Positions 8,654 through 17,855 are shown, counted from the first letter of the stretch. The stretch is 21,679 nt of DNA from Conidiobolus coronatus NRRL 28638 (GCA_001566745.1 KQ964478.1:3628-25306), one strand, 5' to 3'. A program made the numbers and translations. The notes: generated by a model from the letters alone, not told the origin.

Positions 8654-9340
8654 GATAATTTTACGCATTTTTTTCTTAACTCAACTGTAATTATGGTAAT
8701 TTTAGTTTTGTTATTGACTTATTTGGAGGAAATTTAAATTAACAGGGTTTAGAAATTAACGCGTATTGTTAAAGTTAAGCTAATATTATGGTTAGACTCA
8801 AAGCACATAATATTATAAATTAAAAAGAAGATCATATAGATCATATTCAAGATTTTTCGGAGTAAGTAAGGCAAGTATGCAATAAATTTCAACATTTTAT
8901 AGTTAAATATTAAAGGTAATAAAGAAATTTCTGGTAAGCGCTATAGTAAAATGCATAAAATGCATAAAAAATAAAATGATTTTAATTTAGAAATTCATCA
9001 TTGAATTATATAATAAATATTTAGATCAAGACTCTACATTCGGCGTAAGGAGCGTGATTAAACTTTATTTTACCTATATATTGAAATCAATATAGCTAAT
9101 ATCAAGTAGTAAAGAATTAAAATATAAAAGTAAAGTTTTTTTGAGATATTATTATTAATATAGATTTGATGGTAAAATAATATAAGCATAAAAATTCCAA
9201 AGATAGCGAATCATGCATATAATTTTAAATTCTTCAGCTTTTATATAGATGTCTAATATTAAGGTAGCAATATTCAATTAAAAATGAAGGACAAATAGTT
9301 AAATATTAGATAATATGCGAACAATAGCAGTTTAATTCTA

Positions 9341-10006
9341 CTATTTGCAATTTAGCTCTCTAAAATTAATCTTTTTAGCCGCACTTGAAGTGCCAGTTGT
9401 ATGGATATCTTCAACAAAAATATCATCTTTAACACTGAAATTATTGCTAATTTTATCAAGTTTAATCTCATCAGAATTTCTGTAGCGTGCTTTGGAAGAA
9501 TGACTGTAAGTAGTAAAATGAGTTGAAGATGAGCTATTAGGATCGACTTGCTTTCTTAAATTTTCATTTTTCATAAATTTTCTAGTAAAATTGTTAGAAT
9601 TAGCCTTAGAAGAATATTTTGATTTTGATTTTTCAGCTGAAGTGCCAGAATTTTGCATACTATTTAGTATTAACTCGACTGGTTTTTCAGATTTTGCAAT
9701 AATATCTCCCTTTATATCTTTACTTAACACCCTCTCAATCTCACTATTTTATATATTAGTATTTTGAAGCATAGATTTAGTAGAACGTATTCTAAAAACT
9801 TTTCCAGGTGCGTGCTTATAGCAATAAGCAGAGGGTTCTTGTCTTTCTAACTTGCATCAATATTTATCTCTTCCAGACCCTTTTCTATAACTAAATTGAG
9901 GGTAACTCTTTAATATACAGCTATTTTTTGGAGAATGAGGCTTAAGGGATGAGCTAATTGGTTTTGAGGATAAAATATAATCTCCAGATTTGATATTTTT
10001 GTCACT
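9341..10006 (-). pseudogene. Cys/His small-protein gene, copy B, broken by stops
   Basis: One frame runs from just below TGA 10007-10009 to the stop at 9341, interrupted by TGA at 9857-9859 and TAA at 9749-9751. The part after the last stop is a 129-codon open stretch with no ATG at its head, so it is the tail of this gene rather than a gene of its own. Around the first break the text is RKGSGRDKY-stop-CKLERQEPSAYCYKHAPGK. This fits the array signature C-x12-C-x10-C-x2-H with C2 at 9854-9856, C3 at 9821-9823 and H at 9812-9814. The first ligand position is F (9893-9895). The stop sits where the other copies have R or K, so a CGA-to-TGA change is likely. The tail is rich in Ser, Asn and Lys and shows no domain. 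The family's role is unknown; metal binding is inferred from the motif. Confidence 0.55.
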
Positions 10007-10071
10007 TCATTTTTATATGCAAAATTTCCGCTTATACAAGATGACAAGCTACATTGCTATGCTATTTTAAT

Positions 10072-10365
10072 CTAAATTAAGCTCTGATCAAGCGAAGCAT
10101 GATTATAGCAGTAGATAAAAGATCTAGGTATTTTTAACTTGCATTTTCTCTCGCCAATTATAGACTTTATTATATAATTTCATTGATAATCATTTAAAGA
10201 TTCTACTTTTTGTTTAGTAATCAAGCTCATATTCATAATACCAGGCTCCAAATATTTCATTATTTCATCTACTTCAGCATTTGGTTTACGCTTTAGATAA
10301 TTAATAGTATCTAAAATTCGAGCTCTAATGTTATCATTAATAACTTCTAAATTAATATCCGACAT
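10072..10365 (-). pseudogene. Cys/His small-protein gene, copy A, stop at the first ligand position
   Basis: ATG 10363-10365 opens 61 codons (MSDINLEVINDNIRARILDT and on) to TGA 10180-10182. The same frame then continues IIGERKCKLKIPRSFIYCYN, H and ASLDQSLI to TAG at 10072-10074. Counting back 13 codons from C2 (10141-10143) puts the TGA exactly on the first cysteine position, so one base change in TGT or TGC would create it. C3 is 10108-10110 and H is 10099-10101, giving the same C-x10-YC-x2-H as the neighbours. The N-terminal part is helical-looking and charged, with no known domain. Unbroken, it would be a protein of about 97 residues, likely zinc-binding. A shorter functional product ending at residue 61 cannot be excluded. 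Confidence 0.55.
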
Positions 10366-11341
10366 AGTTATATAAATAAAATAATTATTATGACAAAAAA
10401 TGAATCATATAGCGTAGTATTAATTAATTTCAGATCTTATTATACCTTACAAAAATTTAATAACGAATTTTAAATTTGAATTTTTGTTAAGTTAACATTA
10501 CCAATTGATACTTCATAATCATCTTTATCCTTAATTTGTAAAATATAATGAAGTTGTAATGAAATTATGTAATTCTTTATACTAATTCTTAAATGTTTAA
10601 TAAATTTATAAGATATTAAATATTTAATAGTTTGATGATCTCTGTTATTATTTTTTAGTTATTAACTTAATATCTGAATGTGAAAGATTATGGTTAAAAC
10701 GAGGAAAAATTATAATATTTTTGATTTTTAATTGCTTAAAGCTTATTAAAGAGTAAGTTTTGTTGGTTATAGTTAATAATATAGTATTTTTTTAATAATA
10801 TTATCTTCAATATTCTATTAAATAATTACTATACACGATGAAAACTCGGTTATAAAAAGTTAAAATTTTGAACTGAGCTCATACAAAATTTGAACCAAGT
10901 TAATTATAATCTTTCATATAATTAATTGATACTAAGTTATCCTGTTTGAACATATATAAAAGTTTATAAATAGATTTTGCTAATTTGTTATTATGAGCAA
11001 TAATTATCTAGAAAACTCATTTTTTGATGTTTAATAATAGCAATTTGAAGGTTAAATAAGATTTATTTTGATTAAGATTTATTATAGATATTAACTAAAT
11101 AACACGCTTAACTAATAAGTTAAAGATTATTAGCTATATTCTATTTATATAAGTTGGCTCATTTATTTTATGTAAAAATTTTAGCAACCAAGCTAAATAG
11201 ATATAAATTTTACACATTCATTAGTAAAGCATAATACATAAAACAACCTCATCAAGCTTTTATTCATAATAAACTTCAAATTATAATTAATTCTAAAGAG
11301 ATTTATATAATCAACTCTTAATTTTATTAGTTTATCTATAC
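10366..11341. other. Spacer between array copies A and C
   Basis: This is AT-rich noncoding sequence holding one copy of the dispersed repeat at 10738-10902. No reading frame or RNA gene is seen in the remainder. Confidence 0.6.
10738..10902 (+). repeat. Dispersed repeat, copy R1
   Basis: It shares AAAGCTTATTAAA (10738-10750) with 20326-20338, and ATTCTATT followed by ACTATACACGAT with ATTCTATT followed by ATTATATACGAT at 20377-20405. It shares TTAAAATTTTGA (10860-10871) and GAGCTCATACAAA (10875-10887) with 12570-12581 and 12585-12597. Collinear matches to two other places make this a true diverged repeat. It lies 3' of array copy C, with GAGCTC 634 bp from the C1 codon. Confidence 0.6.
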
Positions 11342-11872
11342 TTAATTGGCTATATTAGAATTATTATTGTTTTCTAAGATCGACTCTTTAGTAGCGACAA
11401 ATTCATTAGAATCGTGAAGTTGTTTATGACAGTTGCAGTATTTAGAAGATTTAAGAGCTTTTGTTTTACATCTCTGCTCTCCTTTTTTTGTTTTTATAAA
11501 CTGAAGACATCTTTGTCTTTTGCTTAAACTAATTTTAGATTTTGATGACATCTTAGAATAAGATATACTTGAACTTTGTTTAGCTTTAGATTTTTGACCT
11601 AATTCATTTTCATTGTACAAACCTGCGTTCTAAGCTTTAGTTAAGTTGCAAGGATGATAGAGAACGGACTCATTTTTATTATCCTTTAAGCTTTCAGCCT
11701 TAATCTTAGTTTTTTCACTATTAGTTGGTATAAATTTAGCTATAGATAACATGATTTCATAACTATATGAGCTAAAATAAGCTATATTTTTAGAATTATT
11801 GCCAATAACTTGGTACTTATTCTCATTTTGAGCTTGCTTTAAATAATATTGATCTTTTCCAATTCTATCCAT
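11342..11872 (-). pseudogene. Cys/His small-protein gene, copy C, intact motif but one in-frame TAG
   Basis: ATG 11870-11872 opens 80 codons ending at TAG 11630-11632. The same frame goes on for 95 codons to TAA at 11342-11344. The second part has an internal ATG at 11549-11551 that would give a 69-residue protein starting MSSKSKISLSKRQRC. The motif is complete: C1 11507-11509, C2 11468-11470, C3 11435-11437 and H 11426-11428, within KKGEQRCKTKALKSSKYC-N-C-H. This resembles DUF5763-type motifs (kkGxxCkxkA...YCxxH), and zinc binding is likely. A Ser/Lys-rich stretch precedes the motif and an Asn-rich tail follows it. The TAG could be a CAG-to-TAG mutation, or the two parts could be separate, or an intron could remove the stop. 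The short form is the array's best candidate for a working gene. Confidence 0.5.
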
Positions 11873-12992
11873 AACAATATGTTTAAAGGCTCTAAAATAT
11901 TATGGCTAACTATTAATAATTTTTATTTAAATGATTTCGCTCTAATTTATATATAATTTTAAATTAAGCTTATTTTAACTTGATAAAGCATATATAAGCT
12001 AATCCATTGTCAGTTACAAATAAAGTGATTTAATTAACTCAAGTGATAAATTTTGAATATATTAAAATTCCTTTTGATTAATAAATGTTGTCATAAACAA
12101 GTTAGTTTTTTATAGATCTACCTTAATTTTTAAGTACTTTTTATAATTTATATTAATACTTATTGTATAATCAATTGAAGTTAAATTAATGGGGAGGGTA
12201 TAGCTAGAAATAAATTTAAATAAGCTATTTATATTTTTAAACAAGCATAAATATTAAACTTGAGATTGATAATAATTAATAAAAGTGTTCAATAATTAAA
12301 TAGTTTTAAATCTTGATACATTGACACTAAGCGCTTAAAATAGTAAAGATTTTTAAATTGTATATGAGCAATTCTGGTTAAATCATTGAAATTTTGTTCA
12401 AAATTTTTTATAGGGAATAAAAACAATATTTTGATTTTAACTTGATTAAGACATATTGATCAACCACTTTTATTAGTCAATATTTTTAGTACATCGTTCT
12501 AATATGACATTATTAACGCTTCTCTTTTATTTAATAACTATATATGGTAATAGCATGCTTGTATAAAAATTAAAATTTTGAGTAGAGCTCATACAAACTT
12601 TTGGGTCAAATTAACCGGAGTCGCTTATATGCAAATATTTAAAAAGTGGTTAAGATTGTTTAGTATATGGTAAAATATATTTTCATAATATATCATATAT
12701 TATAGATTATTGATAGTTATACCAACTTTTAATTAAATAAATCATGTTTAACTACAGTAGTTTAAGAATCCCACTTTTTAACTCTTTATAATCAATTCTC
12801 TTCTTATAATCAACATGAATACCGCTTATTATTCTATTATCATTATAAAATATCTAACTTAAATTATTTAACATTATATATTTTCAGTTATTTTATCCAT
12901 TAATATTTTTTACAAGAGAGAAATGCTGATTGAATAGGCTGCAAAAATGTGACGGAAAATCCTGGGCTAAGCAGTTTCTATTAATAAGAGCT
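11873..12992. other. Spacer between array copies C and D
   Basis: AT-rich noncoding sequence that contains dispersed repeat copy R2. The short GC-richer piece at 12940-12975 (GTGACGGAAAATCCTGGGC) sits just 3' of copy D and shows no frame I can use. No other gene or RNA is seen. Confidence 0.55.
12520..12614 (+). repeat. Dispersed repeat, copy R2
   Basis: TTAAAATTTTGA (12570-12581) and GAGCTCATACAAA (12585-12597) match R1 with the same spacing, and the following TTGGGTCAAATTAA matches TTGAACCAAGTTAA in R1. The upstream part (CTATATATGGTAATAGC) corresponds more weakly to ACTATACACGATGAAAAC. It lies 3' of array copy D, with GAGCTC 692 bp from the C1 codon. Confidence 0.55.
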
Positions 12993-13316
12993 TTATGTAG
13001 ATAGTAGATTAAATTGGGTAGAATCTTCGTTTAAGTCCATCTTTTTAAAGGAATTACTTACTTTTGTAAAATCATCTAGCTCAATTTCATCATGTCTTTC
13101 ACTATTCATATTAAACTCGCAGCCATTCTCTCCAAACTTCTTCATTTGATGTATTCTAGTAATATCCTTGCATTTTGAGTTATAAAAAGGTGTGTAAACT
13201 CCACAATAATTAGAGGCTATTAATCGGGGTTTATTACACCTTGAATAATTGTTTGTTAGATTGATAGTTTGATTACACATATAATAGTTTGAATTTATAC
13301 TATTATAGTTTGGCAT
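12993..13316 (-). CDS. Cys/His small-protein gene, copy D, 107 aa, final His replaced by Tyr
   Basis: An uninterrupted frame runs from ATG 13314-13316 to TAA 12993-12995. The signature lies near the N-terminus: C14, C27 and C38 with exactly the array spacing (x12, x10), in SRCNKPRLIASNYCGVY. The last ligand position is Y41 (TAC, 13194-13196) rather than H, one C-to-T change from CAC. Another cysteine pair (SKCKD, ENGCE) follows. The second half is acidic and charged, with ELDDFTKVSNSFKKMDLNED, and shows no domain. It is the only copy without a stop, but the N-terminal extension seen in copies A and C is missing or only 13 residues long. It may be a shortened or decaying copy. Function unknown; if the tyrosine cannot bind metal, the motif is dead. 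Confidence 0.5.
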   Translation of the reverse strand: MPNYNSINSNYYMCNQTINLTNNYSRCNKPRLIASNYCGVYTPFYNSKCKDITRIHQMKKFGENGCEFNMNSERHDEIELDDFTKVSNSFKKMDLNEDSTQFNLLST

Positions 13317-14464
13317 GCTAAAATTATAATATTTAATAGTTAACCCAGCGTATTTAATACATATTTTAAAAAGTTTATTAATATGGATGATTAAATCATT
13401 AAATCATTAAAGTTTAACTAGGTGCCGAGTCAAGAATAAAAGGTAGTAGGTGAACTTGTTACGTTTTAGTTTAATAAATAGAATTAATAAAAATAAAATG
13501 ATCTTATGATTGAATAGAGTCATAAAATAACAAAAATAACATAAAATTTATAAGTACAAATAATATTAGAATAGCTAGATAAATAGGATATTATTTGAAA
13601 TTTTAGATAATCTAATCCCTTATAGCATTAAATATTTACTTATAGAATCTAGATAAACTGGTATTTGTATATGATAAAATAATTATACAATAATATACTA
13701 TATGTTATAACTCTAACTAGCATACTATTATCATCATTAAATAATGGCAAAATCTATAATTTAACAAAGCTACATATTTACTATGTACATTTAATATCAG
13801 CAATAATATCATTACTAATATAATAAAATAATTTTAGTTATACTAAGAAATTAGTCATAAAGTTAGTTATATCGATCCTGGTTTATTTAAAAACCTGTAA
13901 AGATACATGTTTCAGTCAATTTTATTTCATTATATAATCTTTCGTATAAGGTTAAAATATAATGTATAATTATATTAATAAAAAAATTTAAATTGTAATG
14001 ATTAAATAACTTAAGTTTATACATTTTATTTATTAACTAATTATTACACTATATTAAAACTACTTTAGTTAAAATTCATGCAAAGTATGGAATAATGAGT
14101 AAGTTATTACAAGATCATTTTAAATTTTTATTTTATGTTAATGCAATAATTTAAATTCGATTGGTTTATTTAATGAAGTATAGAGAAGAGGTTCTGTAAA
14201 CAATAATATATAAAATAAATATAATAATTATATTGATATATAATACTTTATTTATTAAAACTATATTGATATTATTAAATATTATTTGCTTATATATTAT
14301 TAATTTAGTATAAAAATAACTTTTTACAAATCAGGATAACCGTTTTAAATTCGAGTAATGAGTTTAATTACATTTTATTTGTAATTTGGATGTTAAGTGG
14401 CAATAATGGACATCAAATCGAACACAAGAACCTTATTTAATGCATTTAAATTTTATCAGGGATC

Positions 14465-14526
14465 AATCAAGTTGCGCAGTAAAGGTTAATCAAGGGTTCT
14501 GCTAGGGTACACAGCGCCTCTATTTT
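14465..14526. other. GC-richer island, possible coding relic
   Basis: About 60 bp of near-balanced composition lies within an AT desert. On the minus strand one frame reads KKIEALCTLAEPLINLYCAT before a stop. This contains C-x10 with Y before the second C, as in the array genes, but the rest of the signature is absent. A run of seven T follows on the plus strand. I cannot assign it. Confidence 0.2.
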
Positions 14527-15680
14527 TTTAGATGGTTAATTTATTTGTCCTTGCCGAAGAAAATTTAGAAAAAGGATAAAAATGATTAAATTACTGTAAT
14601 CTCTTATTTGTTTGATGGTATTTTGATGCTAAAGAGCTAGAATTTTTCTATAATAAAAAATAAGAAATACTAGAATTAATCAATACGTTGGTTAGTATGG
14701 GATATATATAATCCGCAGAATAAAAACTATTTAATTAAAGTCAATTAGAAATTAATCTTTCAATCCATTACATAATGTTTAAATTTTTTTTAATTCTTGG
14801 CAAGTTAATACAAAAGCATTAGTAGTTCCTTTAGTCTGAAATTTTAACAGGCTATTTCCTATATAATTAAGTTTAATATGGCAAAATTTTATTTATCCTC
14901 TATTTGCAATAAATCAATATATTTGTATAATGCCAATATAATAGAATTAATAACGTGCTTATATTAATACAAACTTTTATGAAACGCCCAATATATAAAA
15001 AGGCAAAATAAAAAAGTCAGGCTATTTGCGCATTTTTAGGGTAAACTTGAGAGAGTTGCTGTTTTTAATAAATTAAATCACTAACCTTGAGTTAATAAAA
15101 AATTGACAACACATAAAATTACCTAATAATTTGCTCTAGTGACTTGCTACGCTAATTTTGAATAAAATTTAAATGATTTAATAATGATGTATGGGACTGA
15201 AATAAAAATTATGACATAATCTATTAATTACTACAGATTAAAATATTCTTTTTTAATCTAATAGTCACAACAACAGCAATAATTAGTGAAAAACTAAATT
15301 TAGTCTTCACTCTAATATCAACTAACTATAGATAAAAAAGTAATATACAATGGTTCACATATTAATCCATAAAATACAAGATATACTAAAAAATTATATA
15401 AATTACCCCCACTATAATTAGTTACTAAATTTGGGAGATTTTTCTGTGTGGGGAATACGGATTTAGAGAATTTTAAAATTATTTAAGATTTTTATGCCTT
15501 ATTGCGTATATAAAACAAGTTTACTTGAGACCTTTGTAGATGATAACCGCAGCAAGTAATCGTAGTAGTCATATGAGAATAACCATTTTTTTAAATATTA
15601 CCAGTAATATTATATAGTTTAAGCCTCAATATTAAAATTAAAACTACTATGATATAATAACTAGTACAAATTCTTCTCAC

Positions 15681-15712
15681 TACCCCTATATTCCTCAATT
15701 AAAGTTGGGGTA
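15681..15712. promoter_or_regulatory. Inverted TACCCC/GGGGTA pair upstream of the 16-kb transporter
   Basis: TACCCC (15681-15686) and GGGGTA (15707-15712) form a perfect 6-bp inverted pair with 20 bp between, about 350 bp upstream of the ATG. TACCCCC at 15404 and TGTGGGGAAT near 15447 are further C/G blocks in the same upstream region. C4/G4 blocks are typical of yeast stress (STRE, CCCCT) or zinc-cluster sites. The assignment is inference. Confidence 0.3.
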
Positions 15713-15870
15713 ATTATTATGCGCATAAAATATAGTGCAAATACTAAATCAGTAAAATTGGTTAATTTTATTGGTGAAATTAATTTGCTTTACATAATTA
15801 TTACTGATTTGAAATTTTATAACCGCCATTAATAAACTTTAAAAATTTTATATGGCAAATATTTAGAGGG

Positions 15871-15878
15871 TATAAATA
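15871..15878 (+). promoter_or_regulatory. TATA box of the 16059-17624 transporter
   Basis: TATAAATA sits within GAGGGTATAAATACCCTTT, 181 bp upstream of the ATG. The flanking GGG and CCC make the site nearly symmetric. GGGTATAAATA is also the exact promoter text of the 686-2278 paralogue. Confidence 0.6.
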
Positions 15879-16058
15879 CCCTTTAGTTGGTAGTAAACTC
15901 TGTTAATAAGATTTTTAATCTTTAAAAAGAATTAATCGAGTGTTAAAAGAGTTTTTGTTGGTTGATCCAATATTAATATATATTAATTAAAAGAAAGAAG
16001 AGTTATATTAATATTACTTGGCGATACAAATCAAAGAAAAAAGTTATTAAGGTTTGGA

Positions 16059-17624
16059 ATGGAAAAAACATTAGTTCGTAAGCAAAATGATAATATCAAA
16101 TTAACTAAAGAAAAAATACTAGATGTTGAAGTAAATTCAGTTGATACTGAAGACCCACCGCCGTTAAAAAAATCTCAACTTGCAATCATTTTAGTAGGTA
16201 TATTTTTTGGTGTTTTTGTATCTGGTGTAGATGACACGATATTGGCTACTGCAGAAGAAGCAATTGTTAAAGAGTTTAAGGCTCCTAACTATGTAACTTG
16301 GATCGCTACCTCCTACTTAATGTCAATGGTCGTATTTACTCCTCTATATGGTAAATTTTGTGACATATTCGGCCGCAAGCTCATCATGCTATTCTCCCTC
16401 TTCACCTTCAGTTTAGGCTCCCTCGGCTGTGGTTTATCCCAAAACATCATCATGTTAATCATATTCCGTTCAGTTGCAGGAATAGGCGGCGGAGGTATAG
16501 TATCCACCAGTTATGTAATAATTTCAGATTTGGTAAAATTAGAGGATAGGGGGACTTATTTAGGACTCATAAGTATTAGTTTTGCTATAAGTAATATGCT
16601 AGGACCTATATTAGGAGGTATTATTGTTGAACATGCTAGTTGGAGAGTTGTATTTTATATCAATCTACCTGTTGCAGGTATATTGGCGGGTATCGTTATT
16701 TTTGTTATGCCATTACCTTGGGTTGAGGGTACTATACTGAGCAAATTAAAAAGAGTAGATTATTTGGGTGTTTTTACGCTGAGTTTAAGTATTATTTTAT
16801 TCGTATTGAGTACAACTTGGGCTGGAGGTGACTATTCTTGGTCTTCATATCAAGTACTATTACCTTTCTGTTTATCTTTTGCTTTCTTAGCAATATTCTT
16901 TTTTGTAGAGTCTAAAATAGCTCGTGAACCAGTATTACCACCTCAAATGTTTAACTTAAACGTAGTAATTTGCTCTCTAATTAATACTATCCTAGGTATT
17001 AGTGACTTTACAATAATTTATTATTTGCCAATTTATTTTCAAATTTTAAAAGGCGAATCAGCAAGTCAATCAGGGTACGAATTAGCTCCATTTTTAGTTG
17101 TTAGCGCTCTAGTAGCTATGGCATCAGGTTTATTAGCTACAAAGTTAAAATCTTTCAGGTATTTTATTTGGTTTGGGTGCATATTAATGACTATTGGGTC
17201 AGGTTTACTATGTTTAATTTCTCCAAATTTACCTAGTTGGGCAGTTATCTTATTTTCTTGTATATTATCATTTGGAATGGGGTGTTCAATTCAAATTACA
17301 GCAATCGGAGCTCAAGCCTCATCTAAACCGGAACATATAGCCATTGTAGCTTCATTCTTTAATTTTACAATGAATTTTGGCGGTACTATTGGTCTAGCAA
17401 TCGATGGTTCTATTATCAACGGATTTTTTGCTAATATTAAAGATTTAATAGATAGTGGTACTGATGGTCATGGTCCTATTCCTCAAATTGAAATAGATAC
17501 TTACTATTTAGCTATTAGGGCTATATTCTACTTCTTATTGGCTACCTCTATACTAGGACTGCTATCTAGTATATTTTTAAAGCATAAAAGTTTAAAAGGC
17601 GTTAAAATGACAGCTAGTCATTAA
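16059..17624 (+). CDS. DHA2-family MFS multidrug/basic amino acid:H+ antiporter, divergent paralogue, 521 aa
   Basis: This is a complete intronless transporter from ATG 16059 to TAA. The cytosolic N-tail (1-38) is unlike those of the paralogues and holds a PPP run (33-35). Helix 1 has GVDDTILATAEE (56-67), motif A GKFCDIFGRK is at 98-107, RSVAGIGGGG at 137-146 and antiporter motif GPILGG at 182-187. These are the core sites of proton-coupled 14-helix exporters; the substrate is not deducible. It differs most from the other three copies: the near C-terminal helix reads IDGSIINGF where they have [IV]AGAIVNN, putting an Asp in a membrane segment, and the last loop is shorter. Codons 102-148 use many C-ending codons, while the rest of the gene uses A/T endings. 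It is on the opposite strand from the two other complete paralogues and has its own TATA box. Confidence 0.95.
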   Translation: MEKTLVRKQNDNIKLTKEKILDVEVNSVDTEDPPPLKKSQLAIILVGIFFGVFVSGVDDTILATAEEAIVKEFKAPNYVTWIATSYLMSMVVFTPLYGKFCDIFGRKLIMLFSLFTFSLGSLGCGLSQNIIMLIIFRSVAGIGGGGIVSTSYVIISDLVKLEDRGTYLGLISISFAISNMLGPILGGIIVEHASWRVVFYINLPVAGILAGIVIFVMPLPWVEGTILSKLKRVDYLGVFTLSLSIILFVLSTTWAGGDYSWSSYQVLLPFCLSFAFLAIFFFVESKIAREPVLPPQMFNLNVVICSLINTILGISDFTIIYYLPIYFQILKGESASQSGYELAPFLVVSALVAMASGLLATKLKSFRYFIWFGCILMTIGSGLLCLISPNLPSWAVILFSCILSFGMGCSIQITAIGAQASSKPEHIAIVASFFNFTMNFGGTIGLAIDGSIINGFFANIKDLIDSGTDGHGPIPQIEIDTYYLAIRAIFYFLLATSILGLLSSIFLKHKSLKGVKMTASH

Positions 17625-17855
17625 AAAATTATATTATAATAAAAAATTAATAAGAATCTTCATAATAACAAAACTTTATTCTTTATTGTGCAATTGAATT
17701 AAATACTATAGTAACACGAATTAAATATATTATTTAAACTATGGAGAAAGTATGACACATTCTTATTCAACATGGAATTTGTTTTACAAAGTTGGAGTAT
17801 ATTTCATATGCAATAATAATTAATTAATAATACAAAATATTTAGTCTTAATTAAT

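Larger units (their letters stand above)
8017..9340. other. Spacer upstream of the 6439-8016 gene
   Basis: The first 200 bp hold the promoter of the divergently placed transporter (TATA box and G-rich tandem repeat). The rest is AT-rich. It includes GAGCTCTTACAAA at 8476-8488, which is close to a repeat found at 10.88 and 12.59 kb; a 17-bp repeat at 8637-8653; the imperfect doublet ATGCATAAA near 8950-8968; and a small GC island at 9030-9060 that may be the tail of a degraded Cys/His gene (minus strand FNHAP, H codon at 9054-9056). No intact gene is seen. Confidence 0.5.
13317..16058. other. 2.7-kb AT-rich spacer ending in the promoter of the 16-kb transporter
   Basis: No intact gene is seen. 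Points of note are the doublet ATTAAATC near 13392-13410, a GC island at 14465-14526, GAAACGCCCA near 14983 (its complement recurs near 20850), and several TACCCC or GGGG blocks from 15403 to 15712 in front of the transporter promoter. The rest is A/T sequence. Confidence 0.55.

Noticed and set aside
10180-10182. Genetic code in which UGA encodes Cys, suggested by TGA exactly at a cysteine position in array copy A
   Set aside because: UGA ends the left-edge transporter fragment and the 6439-8016 gene at the same C-terminal point where paralogues end in UAA, so UGA is a terminator here. Copy B's UGA lies at an Arg/Lys position, not Cys.
14465-14526. Further Cys/His family copy in the 14.5-kb island
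   Set aside because: Only C-x10 with Tyr before the second C matches; the first cysteine, the basic residue before the second C and the final His are absent, and stops interrupt the frame nearby.
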